A stretch of 64,000 bases of DNA, taken from Limimaricola sp. G21655-S1 (GTDB taxonomy: Bacteria > Pseudomonadota > Alphaproteobacteria > Rhodobacterales > Rhodobacteraceae). The notes below the pieces were generated by a model. That model worked only from the letters and a program-made list of their open reading frames with translations, made no database searches and had not been told where the DNA came from. Positions 21,035-30,423 of this stretch are shown here, piece by piece; position 1 is the first letter of the stretch; each line of letters starts with the position of its first letter. The DNA lies in contig NZ_JAPWGO010000010.1 of the NCBI RefSeq assembly GCF_027213785.1, forward strand, positions 62,001 through 126,000. The letters are read 5' to 3'. Made by a program: the position numbers and the translations under genes.

Positions 21035-22770
21035 GAGACGCCTCCGCCCTTGCCGCCGGAGGCAGCGATTTCACGATGATTCTGCACCATTTCGCGCAAC
21101 ACCTCATCCTTGGGGCCAAAGGCCCGCCGGCCGCCACCCTCGATCATCAGGATCAGATCGCATTCGGCGATCGCGGCGGGACGGTGCGCCATGATCAGCA
21201 CGCATTTCCCGGCCTCCTTGGCGTCGCGGATCGCCTGGTTCAGCGCGGTGCTGCCAGCGTTGTCGAGGTTGGAGTTCGGCTCGTCGAGCACCAGGAAGAC
21301 CGGGTCGCCATAGAGCGCGCGGGCCAGACCGATACGCTGGATCTGGCCGCCGGAGAGGCGGCCGCCCTTGGAGGAGACAGGGGTGTCGTAGCCATCCGGC
21401 AGCTTGAGGATCATTTCGTGCGCGGCCGCGGCCTTGGCGGCGCGCACCACCTCCGCGTCATCCGGGGTGCGCGACATCCGCGCGATGTTTTCCTTGATGG
21501 TGCCGTCGAACAGGGTGACCTGCTGCGGCAGGTAGCCCACATAGCTGCCCAGAACGTCGGGGTCGTACTGGTCGAGGCTGGCGCCATCGAGGCGGATCTT
21601 TCCGGCAGCGGGGCGCCACAGGCCGGTCACGGCGCGCGCCAGCGTCGATTTGCCGGCACCGGACGGGCCGATCACGCCGACCGCCTGACCCGGCTCCACG
21701 ACGAAGCTCACCATCCGCAACGCGGCCTGGCTCTCGCCGGGCGGCAGCACGGTGACCTGCTCGCAGGAGATGCGGGCTCGGGGGCGAGGCAGGGTGGTGC
21801 GAGGCTCTTCGGGACGAACCTCACCCAGCAGCACGGCGAGCCGGTGCCAGCCCTCGCGGGCGCGCTGGAACGAGGGCCACTGGTTGACGATCATCTCGAT
21901 CGGCGCCAGCGCGCGACCGAGCAGGATCGAACCCGCGATCATGGCGCCGGGGGTCATCTCGCCCTGCAGCACCAGATAGGCGCCGAGGCCCAGCATCGCG
22001 GATTGCAGCAAAAGCCGGAACGCCTTGATCACGGCGGAGAAGCCACCACCGGTATCGGTGGCGTCGATCGAGGCGGTCAGTGAGCGCGAACGCGCCTCGT
22101 TCCAGCGCCCGAAAGCGGCGCCGCGCATGCCCAGCGCCTGCACCATGTCGCTGTCCTGACGGATCTGGGTGCCGAGCTGTTCGGAACGGAAGGAGGTGGC
22201 GTTGGCCTCCTCCAACTGCTTGCGGGTCATCAGCTGGTTGGCGAGCGCCATCACGATCAGCACCGCTGCGCCTGCCAGACCGAGGAAGCCCAGAATCGGA
22301 TGGAAGATGAAGATGCCGAGGAAGAACAGCGGCGCGAATGGCAGATCGAAGCTGGCCATCAAGGCCGGCGACGCGATCAAGCGCTGGATCGATTCCAGAT
22401 CGCGCTGGGCGGTGGCGGCCTCGGCGCGGGCTTTCTGACCGGAACTGGCGCGCAACGCCGCGGAAAAGACGCGCTGGTCGAGCCGGGCCTGGAATCGCGC
22501 CGCGATCCGGTTCATCACCCGGCCGCGCACCATGTCCAGAAGCCCCATCATCGCGTAGAGGAACACCACCAGCACCGACAATGCCACCAAGGTCGCGACC
22601 GAGCGGGAACCCAATACCCGGTCATAGACGTTGAGCATGTAGAGCGGACCGGTCAACATCAGCACGTTGACGATCAGGCTGAAGATCGCCACGGCCCAGA
22701 ACAGCCATAGGCTCTGGTTGCGCGCAGCGCGGAGTTCTGCGGCGCCCACGGCGCCTGCATCATGTGTCAT
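21031..22770 (-). CDS. Type I secretion ABC permease/ATPase (PrtD type)
   Basis: A 579-residue half-transporter: a six-helix permease (about 1-300) fused to an ATPase. Walker A GPSGAGKS is at 368-375, followed by the LSGGQ signature in [17 protein letters not shown] and Walker B VFLVLDEP. It lacks the N-terminal C39-like domain of HlyB, which places it with the PrtD/AprD exporters of RTX proteases. The ATG at 22770 has GAGG upstream; the frame begins 27 codons earlier but with unlikely sequence. It heads the operon with the HlyD gene. Confidence 0.93.
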   Translation of the reverse strand: MTHDAGAVGAAELRAARNQSLWLFWAVAIFSLIVNVLMLTGPLYMLNVYDRVLGSRSVATLVALSVLVVFLYAMMGLLDMVRGRVMNRIAARFQARLDQRVFSAALRASSGQKARAEAATAQRDLESIQRLIASPALMASFDLPFAPLFFLGIFIFHPILGFLGLAGAAVLIVMALANQLMTRKQLEEANATSFRSEQLGTQIRQDSDMVQALGMRGAAFGRWNEARSRSLTASIDATDTGGGFSAVIKAFRLLLQSAMLGLGAYLVLQGEMTPGAMIAGSILLGRALAPIEMIVNQWPSFQRAREGWHRLAVLLGEVRPEEPRTTLPRPRARISCEQVTVLPPGESQAALRMVSFVVEPGQAVGVIGPSGAGKSTLARAVTGLWRPAAGKIRLDGASLDQYDPDVLGSYVGYLPQQVTLFDGTIKENIARMSRTPDDAEVVRAAKAAAAHEMILKLPDGYDTPVSSKGGRLSGGQIQRIGLARALYGDPVFLVLDEPNSNLDNAGSTALNQAIRDAKEAGKCVLIMAHRPAAIAECDLILMIEGGGRRAFGPKDEVLREMVQNHREIAASGGKGGGVS

Positions 22771-22930
22771 CTCGGCCTCATTTCCCCGTAGGTCCGCTAC
22801 GTCACCCTTAGTAGAGCAAACGCGGCAAGCTGGGTAGCATGTTGCGATCAAGGCTGCAGCGATTGTCTTGCAACGACTTCTGGACCTGCGGATTCTTGCC
22901 GCTAGCTTTCACTCCATGTCCGATGACTTC

Positions 22931-23608
22931 ATGAAAAACAGCCGCTGGATCGGTGGCTTGGCACTGGCGACGCTCTTGGCCGGCGGTGCGGCAGCCGCGC
23001 CCTATGACGGCACCTACCGGCTCAGCCGGGATGCCGATTGCACCAAGATAGGCGAGGAAGGCGGAGCGCTGCGGATCGCTGACGGTCTGTTCGAAGGGAT
23101 CGACAGCGAGTGCCGGATGACGCGCCCGGTCGATGTGGTCGACATGGATGCCACCCTCTACACGATGGAGTGCAGCGCAGGCGATACCCGATGGAGTGAG
23201 CGGGCGCTGCTGATGCGCGCGGCAGAGGATGACGGCCTGATCATGCTTTGGGACGGCTATGCCTTCCGCTACGAGCGCTGCACGGCCGAGGCGCAGGAGG
23301 CGCAGCAAACCGCTGAAACGGGCGCGGAGATCGAGGCGGAGGCCGAGGGCGGGGGCGACGGGTTGCCGCCACCCCGCGTGGTGCTGCCCGTGGTCGAACT
23401 GCCGCGGATCGAGTTGCCCAAGGTTGAAGTGCCGGCCGTCACAGCCTTGCCCGGACCGGCAGGGGGCGCGACCGCCCCCGAAGCCGGTGCCCCGCCCTCC
23501 GATGAGGACAAGGCGTCGCCCGAGGAAAACGGGGAAGAGGACGAAGGCGGGCCGGATGCCAGGGGCGGCACATCGGCCCGCGCCATCGGCGCGGGGGAGC
23601 CGAACTGA
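22931..23608 (+). CDS. Secreted Cys-rich protein with VELP-type repeats
   Basis: I do not recognise this 225-residue protein. A signal peptide covers residues 1-23 (KNSRWIGGLALATLLAGG). The mature domain to about residue 117 has four Cys (C37, C61, C81, C117) that could make two disulfides. Residues 149-170 contain pentapeptide-like repeats (VELPR, IELPK, VEVPA), and the tail is acidic and rich in Gly, Pro and Glu. An ATG at 22916 would add five residues with two Asp, unusual before a signal peptide, so 22931 is preferred; neither has a clear ribosome site. It is divergent from the type I exporter and converges on PBP1A with one base between the stops. Confidence 0.6.
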   Translation: MKNSRWIGGLALATLLAGGAAAAPYDGTYRLSRDADCTKIGEEGGALRIADGLFEGIDSECRMTRPVDVVDMDATLYTMECSAGDTRWSERALLMRAAEDDGLIMLWDGYAFRYERCTAEAQEAQQTAETGAEIEAEAEGGGDGLPPPRVVLPVVELPRIELPKVEVPAVTALPGPAGGATAPEAGAPPSDEDKASPEENGEEDEGGPDARGGTSARAIGAGEPN

Positions 23609-23609
23609 T

Positions 23610-25934
23610 CTAGTTCGTGGCCGCGCCGAGAATGTTGGTCAGCACGTCGAGAATCATCCGCTCGCGGCTACCGGAGGCCTCGCCCGTCGGCTGCGGCTGT
23701 GGTTGAGGCTGCTGCTGGCCCTCGGGCGTGCCGAGCATTTCCCTCAGCAGCCGATCTGTCTCGGGATCGCTGGCCTGCCCGTTCGAGGGCGAGACATTGC
23801 CGCTATCGGCGATGGCGCCGGTGGCCTGGCTGAGTTCGGGCACCCGCATCGGCAGCGGTTTCACCGGCTGGCCCTCGAGCACGCGGACCATGGTCTCGCG
23901 CCAGATCGTGGCGGGCAGGCCGCCGCCGGTGACGCCCGAAAGCGGTCGGTTGTCGTCATAGCCCATCCAGACGCCGGCGACGTAATCGCCCGCGAAACCC
24001 ACGAACCAGGCGTCACGCGCGCCTTGGGTGGTGCCGGTCTTGCCCGCGATCTCCCACCCGTCGATCTGGGCGCGGGACCCGGTGCCCTCGGCCACGACGC
24101 GGCTCATCATCCAGGTGAGCTTTTCGGCGGCGTCCTGGCTGATCACCCGTTCGCCGATGCCACCGCCAGTGCCCATTAAAGGCGTGTCGTCGCCCTTGAG
24201 CCGCAGTTCCACGAGGCCGTAGGGCGTCACCGACGAGCCGCCGTTGAGGATGCCCGCATAGGCTCCGGTCATCTCGAGAAGCGTGCTCTCCGACACGCCC
24301 AGCGCCAGCGCCGGTCCGGCGGCGAGGTCGCTGTCGATGCCGAACATCGAGGCCACCGTGCGCACGTTCTCGCGGCCGGCCTGCTCGGAAACCTTCACGG
24401 CCGGGATGTTGCGGCTCTCGGCCAGGGCCTCGGTCAGGGTGACCATGCCGTCATATTTGCGGTCGTAGTTCTCGGGCGACCACGACCCCGATCCGGGGAT
24501 GTTCATGGTCAACGGGCTGTCATCCACCAGATCGTAGGGCTGCATCCCGAGATCGAGCGCGGCGGCGTAGATGAACGGCTTGAAGGACGAACCGGTCTGG
24601 CGCAGCGCCTGCGTGGCGCGGTTGAAGGCGCCCGAGGCGCTGACGTTGCGGCCGCCGACCATGGCTCGTACCGCGCCGTCGGCGCTCATCACCACGATCG
24701 CGGCCTGCGCCTCGGAGCCGGGGCTGACCCGTTCCTCGAACACCTGCAGCAGCGCCTTTTCGGCGGCGGTCTGGATGCGCGGGTCGAGCGTGGTGCGGAT
24801 CACCACGTCCTCGGTGGTGTCGCGGGTGAAGAATTCGGGCCCGGTATCCATCACCCAGTCCGCGAAATAACCGCCCTGATCCTGCTGCGCGGTGGCCGAG
24901 AGCGTGGCGGGGTTGGCGCGGGCCGCCTCGGCCTCGGCGGCTGTGAGATAGCCCTGCTCCTGCATCAGCCCGACGATGACGTTGGCGCGGCTCTGACTGC
25001 GGCCGAGATTGTTGGTGGGGGCGTAGGTGGTGGGCGCCTTCAGAAGCCCCGCCAGCATCGCCGCCTCGGCCGGGTTCACCTGCGCGGCGGGCTTGCCGAA
25101 ATAGCGCTGCGAGGCGGCTTCGAAGCCGCGCGTGCCGGCGCCGAGATAGGCGCGGTTGAGGTAGATCGTCAGGATCTCCTCCTTGGTATAGCGCGCCTCC
25201 ATCGCCATCGCGTAGACCGCCTCCTGCACTTTGCGCCACAGCGTGGTGCGACGGCAGTCGGCCTCGTATTCGCTCTCGTTCTTCCAGACCTCCGGGTCGA
25301 AGGGCTTGCCGAGGCACAAGAGCTTCGCGGTCTGCTGGGTGATGGTCGAGCCACCATTGCCCGAGAGCGGGCCGCGCCCTTCGGAGAGGTTGATGCGGAC
25401 CGCCGAGGCGATGCCCTGCGGGTCGATGCCCGGATGCCACCAGAAGCGGCGATCCTCGGTCGCGACCACGGCGTTGCGCAGATGCTGGCTGATGGTGTCG
25501 GCGGTAACCATGCCGCCGAACTGGTCGCCGCGCCAGGCGAAGGTCGCGCCATCGCGGTCCAGCAGCGTCACCGATCCGCGGGCGCGGCCATCGACGAGGT
25601 TGGTGACCGGGGGCAGTTGCGCCGCGTAATAGGCGACGCCGAGACCCACCACGAGGCTCAGCGCCACGGCGACGCGCCAACCGATGCCCCAGATCACCCG
25701 CATCACGAAGCGTACGAGCCCCGACACCAGCGCCGAGAGCCAGCCCAGCGGGCCGCGCGGCCTCGCCTTGGCGGGCTTGGCGGCGCGACGGCGTGTCTTG
25801 GCGGCGGGCGTTGCGGGCTTTGCCGCGCCGGGCCTGTTGCCGCCGCCGCTTCCCTTGCCACCACCCTTGCCGCCGCCCGCGCCGTAGCGCCGCTCCGCAG
25901 TTAGGGGCGGTTTCCTGCCGTTGCTCGCGCTCAT
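23610..25934 (-). CDS. Penicillin-binding protein 1A (bifunctional)
   Basis: A 774-residue class A PBP that polymerises and cross-links peptidoglycan. The cytoplasmic N-terminus is unusually Gly/Lys/Arg/Ala-rich over about 60 residues, followed by a membrane anchor near 80-105. The glycosyltransferase catalytic Glu is E160 (VATEDRRFW), with GGSTITQQ following. The transpeptidase motifs are S449-x-x-K452, SRN and K632-TGTT. The C-terminus has a short Gln/Pro repeat. The ATG at 25934 is chosen because the frame upstream lies in the promoter region and lacks family sequence. It is divergent from glnK. Confidence 0.93.
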   Translation of the reverse strand: MSASNGRKPPLTAERRYGAGGGKGGGKGSGGGNRPGAAKPATPAAKTRRRAAKPAKARPRGPLGWLSALVSGLVRFVMRVIWGIGWRVAVALSLVVGLGVAYYAAQLPPVTNLVDGRARGSVTLLDRDGATFAWRGDQFGGMVTADTISQHLRNAVVATEDRRFWWHPGIDPQGIASAVRINLSEGRGPLSGNGGSTITQQTAKLLCLGKPFDPEVWKNESEYEADCRRTTLWRKVQEAVYAMAMEARYTKEEILTIYLNRAYLGAGTRGFEAASQRYFGKPAAQVNPAEAAMLAGLLKAPTTYAPTNNLGRSQSRANVIVGLMQEQGYLTAAEAEAARANPATLSATAQQDQGGYFADWVMDTGPEFFTRDTTEDVVIRTTLDPRIQTAAEKALLQVFEERVSPGSEAQAAIVVMSADGAVRAMVGGRNVSASGAFNRATQALRQTGSSFKPFIYAAALDLGMQPYDLVDDSPLTMNIPGSGSWSPENYDRKYDGMVTLTEALAESRNIPAVKVSEQAGRENVRTVASMFGIDSDLAAGPALALGVSESTLLEMTGAYAGILNGGSSVTPYGLVELRLKGDDTPLMGTGGGIGERVISQDAAEKLTWMMSRVVAEGTGSRAQIDGWEIAGKTGTTQGARDAWFVGFAGDYVAGVWMGYDDNRPLSGVTGGGLPATIWRETMVRVLEGQPVKPLPMRVPELSQATGAIADSGNVSPSNGQASDPETDRLLREMLGTPEGQQQPQPQPQPTGEASGSRERMILDVLTNILGAATN

Positions 25935-26055
25935 CTGCCGATGCCTGTCCGTTATGATTGGCGCCACCATAGCCGCATCGCAGCGGAATGTTGAGCAGCC
26001 CGGTTTTGCGATGTCGGCTTTTTTATGCCGCCCACGAATCGAGCAGTTATCCGCC

Positions 26056-26074
26056 ATTGTGCAAAAATTGTGCA
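26056..26074. promoter_or_regulatory. Direct repeat in the PBP1A/glnK divergent region
   Basis: ATTGTGCA occurs twice, at 26056-26063 and 26067-26074, 11 bases apart start to start (one helical turn). It lies about 105 bases before the glnK start and 120 before that of PBP1A. Downstream, CTTGCC and GGCAAG form a short inverted repeat at 26113-26129. The 245-base gap holds no gene. Nitrogen control by NtrC would be expected for glnK-amtB, but the spacing here is not the usual NtrC dyad. Confidence 0.4.
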
Positions 26075-26179
26075 TCCTGCCCGGTGCGGGGCATTTAACA
26101 GCCGCGCCGAAGCTTGCCCCCAAGGCAAGATGCGGGGCTGTTGAGGGCAGTCGAACCGAGACGCCACAAGGGGACCGAC

Positions 26180-26518
26180 GTGAAACTCATCATCGCAACG
26201 ATCAAGCCGTTCAAGCTCGAGGAGGTGCGCGAGGCGCTGACCTCGCAGGGCGTGCGCGGCATGATGGTGACCGAGATCAAGGGCTTCGGCTCCCAGTCCG
26301 GTCACACCGAGATCTATCGCGGCGCAGAATACGCCGTGAATTTCGTGCCGAAGGTCAAGCTCGAGATCGTGGTCCCCGAGGGGCTGGCCGAGCAGGTGGT
26401 GGCGACCATCGCCAGGACCGCCCGTACCGACAAGATCGGCGATGGCAAGATCTTCGTGCTGGACGTCGAGAGCGCGCTGCGCGTGCGCACCGGCGAAATC
26501 AACGACGACGCGCTCTGA
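26180..26518 (+). CDS. glnK: P-II nitrogen regulatory protein
   Basis: P-II reports 2-oxoglutarate and ATP/ADP levels and blocks AmtB when nitrogen is plentiful. Starting at the GTG at 26180 (GGGGA five bases before) the product is 112 residues, the canonical length. The uridylylated Tyr of the T-loop is Y51 (RGAEY), within the conserved Y46-R-G-A-E-Y51. The longer open frame from 26114 adds unlikely sequence. Linkage to amtB, 25 bases downstream, supports the name glnK rather than glnB. Confidence 0.93.
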   Translation: MKLIIATIKPFKLEEVREALTSQGVRGMMVTEIKGFGSQSGHTEIYRGAEYAVNFVPKVKLEIVVPEGLAEQVVATIARTARTDKIGDGKIFVLDVESALRVRTGEINDDAL

Positions 26519-26543
26519 GCCGACCCTCCCAGGAGACCAAGGA

Positions 26544-27923
26544 ATGACCAACTGGAAAACCCCGCTTCGCGGGCTTGCGCCGCTTGCCTGCCTGATGGCC
26601 GGCCCGGCCTTCGCACAGGAGGCGGCCGAGGCCGCCGAACCCGCCGCGATCGAGGCGGGCATCGCCGCCGCGACCGACACCGCCTTCATCCTCAACACGT
26701 TGCTGTTCCTGATCGGCGGCTTCCTCGTGTTCTGGATGGCGGCGGGCTTCGCCATGCTCGAAGCCGGCCTGGTGCGCTCCAAGAACGTCGCCATGCAGTG
26801 CATGAAGAACGTCGCGCTCTTCTCGCTCGCCGGGATCATGTACTACCTGATCGGCTACAACCTGATGTATCCGCTGGGCAACTGGTCGATCGGCTCGGAT
26901 GAGACCGGCGGCTATCTCGGCGCCTTCGGCGTCGCGGTGATGGAAGCGGTCGGCATCGGCCGTGACGCGGCCGACGACTACGGCTATGCCGCGACCTCGG
27001 GCGATTTCTTCTTCCAGCTGATGTTCGCGGCGACCACCGCCTCGATCGTCTCGGGCACCCTGGCCGAGCGTATCAAGCTCTGGCCCTTCCTGATCTTCAC
27101 CATCGTGCTGACCGGCCTGATCTACCCGATCCAGGCGAGCTGGAAATGGGGCGGCGGCTTCCTCGACAGCCAGTGGGGCTTCCTCGACTTCGCCGGCTCG
27201 ACCGTGGTGCACTCGGTCGGTGGCTGGGCGGCTCTGGCCGGCGCGCTGGTGCTGGGCGCCCGGGCGGGCAAGTTCAAGGATGGCCGCGTGATCCCGCTGC
27301 CGGGCTCGAACCTGGCGCTGGCGACGCTCGGCACCTTCATCCTGTGGATGGGCTGGTTCGGCTTCAACGGCGCCTCGCAGCTGGCGATGGGCACGGTGGG
27401 CGACGTGGCCGATATCGGCCGGATCTTCGCCAACACCAACGCCGCCGCGGCGGGCGGTGCGGTGGCCGCGCTGGTCTTCACGCAGCTGCTCTACAAGAAG
27501 CCCGACATCACCATGGTGCTGAACGGCGCGCTGGCGGGCCTCGTCTCGATCACCGCCGAACCGCTGACCCCCACGCTCGGCGCGGCGACGCTGATCGGCG
27601 CGGTGGGCGGCGTGATCGTGGTCTTCGCGGTGCCGATGCTCGACCGCATGAAGATCGACGACGTGGTCGGCGCGATCCCGGTGCACCTGTTCTGCGGCAT
27701 CTGGGGCACCATCGCGGTGCTGTTCACCAACCCCGACGCCACCCTGGCGGGCCAGATCGTCCCGATCGTCATCGTCGGTGTCTTCACCTTCGTGGTCAGC
27801 CTCGTGGTCTGGATGGTGCTCAAGGCCGTCATGGGCATCCGGGTCGGCGAAGAGGCCGAGGTCACCGGGCTCGACATGGCCGAGCTGGGCATGGAGGCCT
27901 ATCCCGACTTCACCCCGAGCTGA
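26544..27923 (+). CDS. amtB: Ammonium transporter
   Basis: A 459-residue inner membrane ammonium channel. A signal peptide of about 24 residues (ending PAFAQ) is followed by eleven membrane helices. The two pore His are H223 (VVHSVGGW) and H381 (IPVHLFCG). AGGAG precedes the ATG. The C-terminal GLDMAELGMEAYPDF segment is the family's cytoplasmic tail, which contacts P-II. The operon with glnK gives the usual P-II-gated uptake unit. Confidence 0.95.
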   Translation: MTNWKTPLRGLAPLACLMAGPAFAQEAAEAAEPAAIEAGIAAATDTAFILNTLLFLIGGFLVFWMAAGFAMLEAGLVRSKNVAMQCMKNVALFSLAGIMYYLIGYNLMYPLGNWSIGSDETGGYLGAFGVAVMEAVGIGRDAADDYGYAATSGDFFFQLMFAATTASIVSGTLAERIKLWPFLIFTIVLTGLIYPIQASWKWGGGFLDSQWGFLDFAGSTVVHSVGGWAALAGALVLGARAGKFKDGRVIPLPGSNLALATLGTFILWMGWFGFNGASQLAMGTVGDVADIGRIFANTNAAAAGGAVAALVFTQLLYKKPDITMVLNGALAGLVSITAEPLTPTLGAATLIGAVGGVIVVFAVPMLDRMKIDDVVGAIPVHLFCGIWGTIAVLFTNPDATLAGQIVPIVIVGVFTFVVSLVVWMVLKAVMGIRVGEEAEVTGLDMAELGMEAYPDFTPS

Positions 27924-27996
27924 CCTCCCCCGGGGGCCCGAGGTGGACAGGGCCCGGACGCCTCGGCGTCCGGGCCGCCTGCAAGGAGAAGCCAAA

Positions 27997-28024
27997 GGAA
28001 AAGGCGCCCCGCGGGGCGCCTTTT
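27997..28024. terminator. Bidirectional terminator, amtB and the DUF3618 operon
   Basis: AAGGCGCCCC (28001-28010), GC, then GGGGCGCCTT with further T forms a perfect stem preceded by GGAAAA. It therefore has T-runs on both strands and can serve amtB on the plus strand and the minus-strand gene ending at 28048. Confidence 0.9.
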
Positions 28025-28047
28025 CACGTCTTGGAGGGAGGCCGCGC

Positions 28048-29151
28048 TCAGTGGCCGCCGGCCTTCTGGCGGGCCTTCTCCGCCTCGGCCTGGGCGCTGG
28101 CGCCCACATCCTTCTTCTGGGCTTCGGACTTCGCGGTATCGGCCACGTGCTCGGCCGCCTCGCGGGCCCGGCCCTGCACGTCGGTCGCGGCGTCCTTGAG
28201 GTCCTCCTGCACGGTACGGGCCAGACCTTCGGCCTGCTGGCGCGCATCCTCGGCGGTGGCCTTCGCCACGTCGGTCAGGCGCGCCCGCTCTTCTTCGTAG
28301 ACGCGATAGGCCTCGTCCATCAGGTCGTCACGATAGGCGCCGAAGGCCTCGTCCTCGCGCTGGGTGCGCGGCAGCATCGCTGCCACGGCGGCACCCGCCG
28401 CCATCGCCAGAAGACCGCCGAGGAGCGGCTGCTGGTCGTAGAGACTGGCGGCGCGGTCGCGTCCCTGACGGGCGTAGTACTCGGCCTTCACCTGCGCCTC
28501 GTAGGCCCGGGTGCGCGCCGCGATCACGCGCTTCTTGCCCTCTTCGGACATGCCATGCGTGCCGTCGGCGATGCGCTCGCGCAGGCTGCGGGCCGAGGCG
28601 CCCATCGAGGCACCACGGGCGCGGGCGCGCTCGCGATACTTGCCGATCCGGCCCTTGGCGCCGCCCATCGCGCCGCTGACGCGATCGCGCAGGGCGCCGC
28701 CGCGCGAGCGGGGCTCGTGCCACGGCGAATCGCCGTGATCCTCGGGCGTCGCGTGCACAGGGCCGCGCGGCTCGTCCATCTTGTCGGTGCCGTATTTGCG
28801 CGACAGGTAGGGATCGGCGCCGAGGCGGCCGGAGCGGGCATAGTCGCGCTGGCCGCGATAATCGACCTCGCCGGCATAGCGCTCGTCCTCATGGCTGCCG
28901 CGGGCATTGGAGACCGCGAGCCATGCGAGGCCCGCGCCCACCAGCGCGATCGGCACCGGGTTGCGCTGCACGGTGGTCGAGATGGTCCGGCCGATATCGG
29001 AGGCGTTGTCGGTCACGCTGTCGGTCACGGAGCGCAGGATCCCGTCGAGCGACAGGCGCTCCTGCAGGTCGTCGATCGTGCGCTGCAATTCCGAGCGCTC
29101 GGTCTCGATCTCGCGCTCGATCTCTTCGGGGGAACGGGTCTGGTCAGTCAT
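28048..29151 (-). CDS. DUF3618-domain membrane-associated protein
   Basis: A 367-residue protein with the DUF3618 motif at the start: RSPEEIEREIETERSELQRTI, then a helical stretch to residue 60 and a membrane segment (VPIALVGAGLAWLAVS near 66-82). A basic, low-complexity middle (RERARARGASMG) is followed by a second hydrophobic patch (LLGGLLAMAAGAAVAAMLP) and a long Glu/Ala/Gln coiled coil to the end. These features fit a peripheral or bitopic inner membrane protein. Its function is unknown. It overlaps the holin-X-like gene by eight bases and is the last of three coupled genes. Confidence 0.8.
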   Translation of the reverse strand: MTDQTRSPEEIEREIETERSELQRTIDDLQERLSLDGILRSVTDSVTDNASDIGRTISTTVQRNPVPIALVGAGLAWLAVSNARGSHEDERYAGEVDYRGQRDYARSGRLGADPYLSRKYGTDKMDEPRGPVHATPEDHGDSPWHEPRSRGGALRDRVSGAMGGAKGRIGKYRERARARGASMGASARSLRERIADGTHGMSEEGKKRVIAARTRAYEAQVKAEYYARQGRDRAASLYDQQPLLGGLLAMAAGAAVAAMLPRTQREDEAFGAYRDDLMDEAYRVYEEERARLTDVAKATAEDARQQAEGLARTVQEDLKDAATDVQGRAREAAEHVADTAKSEAQKKDVGASAQAEAEKARQKAGGH

Positions 29152-29578
29152 TGATGGCTCCTTTGACGGCAGCGGCATCGCGGCGGATGCTCTCGGCGCT
29201 GCGCTTTGGTGCGTTGGTCACGGCTTTCACACGGTTGATGCCCACCTTCACGAGGATCGCGGCGATCACGAGGATCACGCCGCCGACGATCAGCGAGGAC
29301 CAACCCGCGCCGAGGCCGGTTTCGGCCAGCCAGGCCACGAAGGCGGCGGCCAGCACGTTCAACGCGGTCAGGCTCAGGATCACCGCGGCGACGATGAGGC
29401 CGATTCCCATGCCGGCACGGCTCACCGCGCGCGACATCTCGGCGCGGGCCAGATCGACCTCCTTGCGCACGAGGCCGCTCACATGGTTCAGCGCCTCCGA
29501 CAGCAGCGACGCGGTGCTCTTGCTCTCGACCCGGTGCACGGTCCCGGGGGTGTCGTGGTGCGGATCTGTTTGGGTCAT
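29144..29578 (-). CDS. Holin-X/DUF1469-like membrane protein
   Basis: This 144-residue protein has an amphipathic N-terminal part (LVRKEVDLARAEM, typical of the phage_holin_3_6/YqjE-like family) and two membrane helices (about 55-82 and 90-112), then a basic tail. The name holin is by similarity only; such proteins sit in stress-induced YqjC-D-E-type operons. Its ATG overlaps the upstream stop (ATGA), and its own stop overlaps the DUF3618 start, so all three must be made together. Confidence 0.82.
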   Translation of the reverse strand: MTQTDPHHDTPGTVHRVESKSTASLLSEALNHVSGLVRKEVDLARAEMSRAVSRAGMGIGLIVAAVILSLTALNVLAAAFVAWLAETGLGAGWSSLIVGGVILVIAAILVKVGINRVKAVTNAPKRSAESIRRDAAAVKGAIND

Positions 29579-30423
29579 TTCTTTACCGCTCCCGTTGTAC
29601 CAGGCTGCGGCGCGCCGGGGATCTCGGGCTTTTCATCGGGCTTGTCGATGCCGCCGACCGAGCCGGTGGATCCGGTAGCGCTGGAACCCTTCGACGCGGT
29701 GGACCCGGTCGGACCCGTCGAGCCGGTCGAGGACGAGGTCCCGGCGGTGCCGGTCGTGGCGCCGGTGCTGGCGGTTCCGGTCGTGCCGGCGGTGCCCGTC
29801 GCAGCCGGACGCGCCGTGCTCTGCGTGGTGCCGGTGGGCGCGGGACGCGGCGCGGCGCTGGTGGTGGGCGACGAGGTCGGCACCGGGCGCGAGACCCGAT
29901 CGTCATCATCGTAATCATTGGGCGTCACATCGGGCGAATAGCGGTCATCCCGGCCATAGTCGCCGCTCGCGCCGTAGCTGCCGATGCGGTGATCGTCATG
30001 CCGGGCCGACGCCTTCATGAAGCGGGCCGCGACGAAGCCGAGCAGCGCCGCGCCACCGAGAAATGCGGCTTGGTTGCGGCGCGCGAAATCATTGACCGCA
30101 TAGGCCATCTCGTCGAGTTCCATGTCGCGGATGCCGTCGGCGGTATCGGCCACGGTATCGGCGAGCTTGGCGAAGACGCGCTCCTGCGGCGAGCCATCAT
30201 GCAGGTCGTCGGCGGCCTTGCGCAGCGCCGCCGCGATCTTCGACGTCTCGTTCGCGGCTTCGTTCTTGTATTCGCGCCCGTAATCATAGGCGCGGGTCTT
30301 GGCTTCATCGGCCATCTCGCGCGCCCGCTCGCGGGCGGTATCGGCGAATTCGGCCGCGCCGCTCTTGGCGTCGGCGGCCGCCCGTTTCGCCTTCTGGTCC
30401 ATCGTCTCGCCAGTGTTGGCCAT
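29575..30423 (-). CDS. YqjD-like stress protein with Ser/Thr/Gly tail
   Basis: The 282-residue product has an N-terminal charged helical region (about 1-115) that resembles apolipoprotein/late-embryogenesis-type and YqjD proteins: KSGAAEFADTARERAREMAD. A single hydrophobic segment (AAFLGGAALLGFVAARF) follows near 120-136, then an Asp-rich stretch. The last 90 residues are almost only Thr, Gly, Ser, Ala and Pro (TGTAGTTGTA-like units), unusual for a chromosomal gene and probably unstructured. AAGGAGGT lies before the ATG at 30423. First gene of the three-gene unit. Function unknown; ribosome or membrane stress is inference from YqjD. Confidence 0.75.
   Translation of the reverse strand: MANTGETMDQKAKRAAADAKSGAAEFADTARERAREMADEAKTRAYDYGREYKNEAANETSKIAAALRKAADDLHDGSPQERVFAKLADTVADTADGIRDMELDEMAYAVNDFARRNQAAFLGGAALLGFVAARFMKASARHDDHRIGSYGASGDYGRDDRYSPDVTPNDYDDDDRVSRPVPTSSPTTSAAPRPAPTGTTQSTARPAATGTAGTTGTASTGATTGTAGTSSSTGSTGPTGSTASKGSSATGSTGSVGGIDKPDEKPEIPGAPQPGTTGAVKK

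Noticed and set aside
26068-26099. NtrC dyad and sigma-54 promoter before glnK
   Set aside because: TGCA-N7-TGCA does not have the usual dyad spacing and I find no GG-N10-GC core, so only the direct repeat is reported.
29144-29578. Holin-like protein as sign of a prophage
   Set aside because: The neighbours are DUF3618 and YqjD-like genes, with no integrase, capsid or lysis genes; the name reflects family labelling only.
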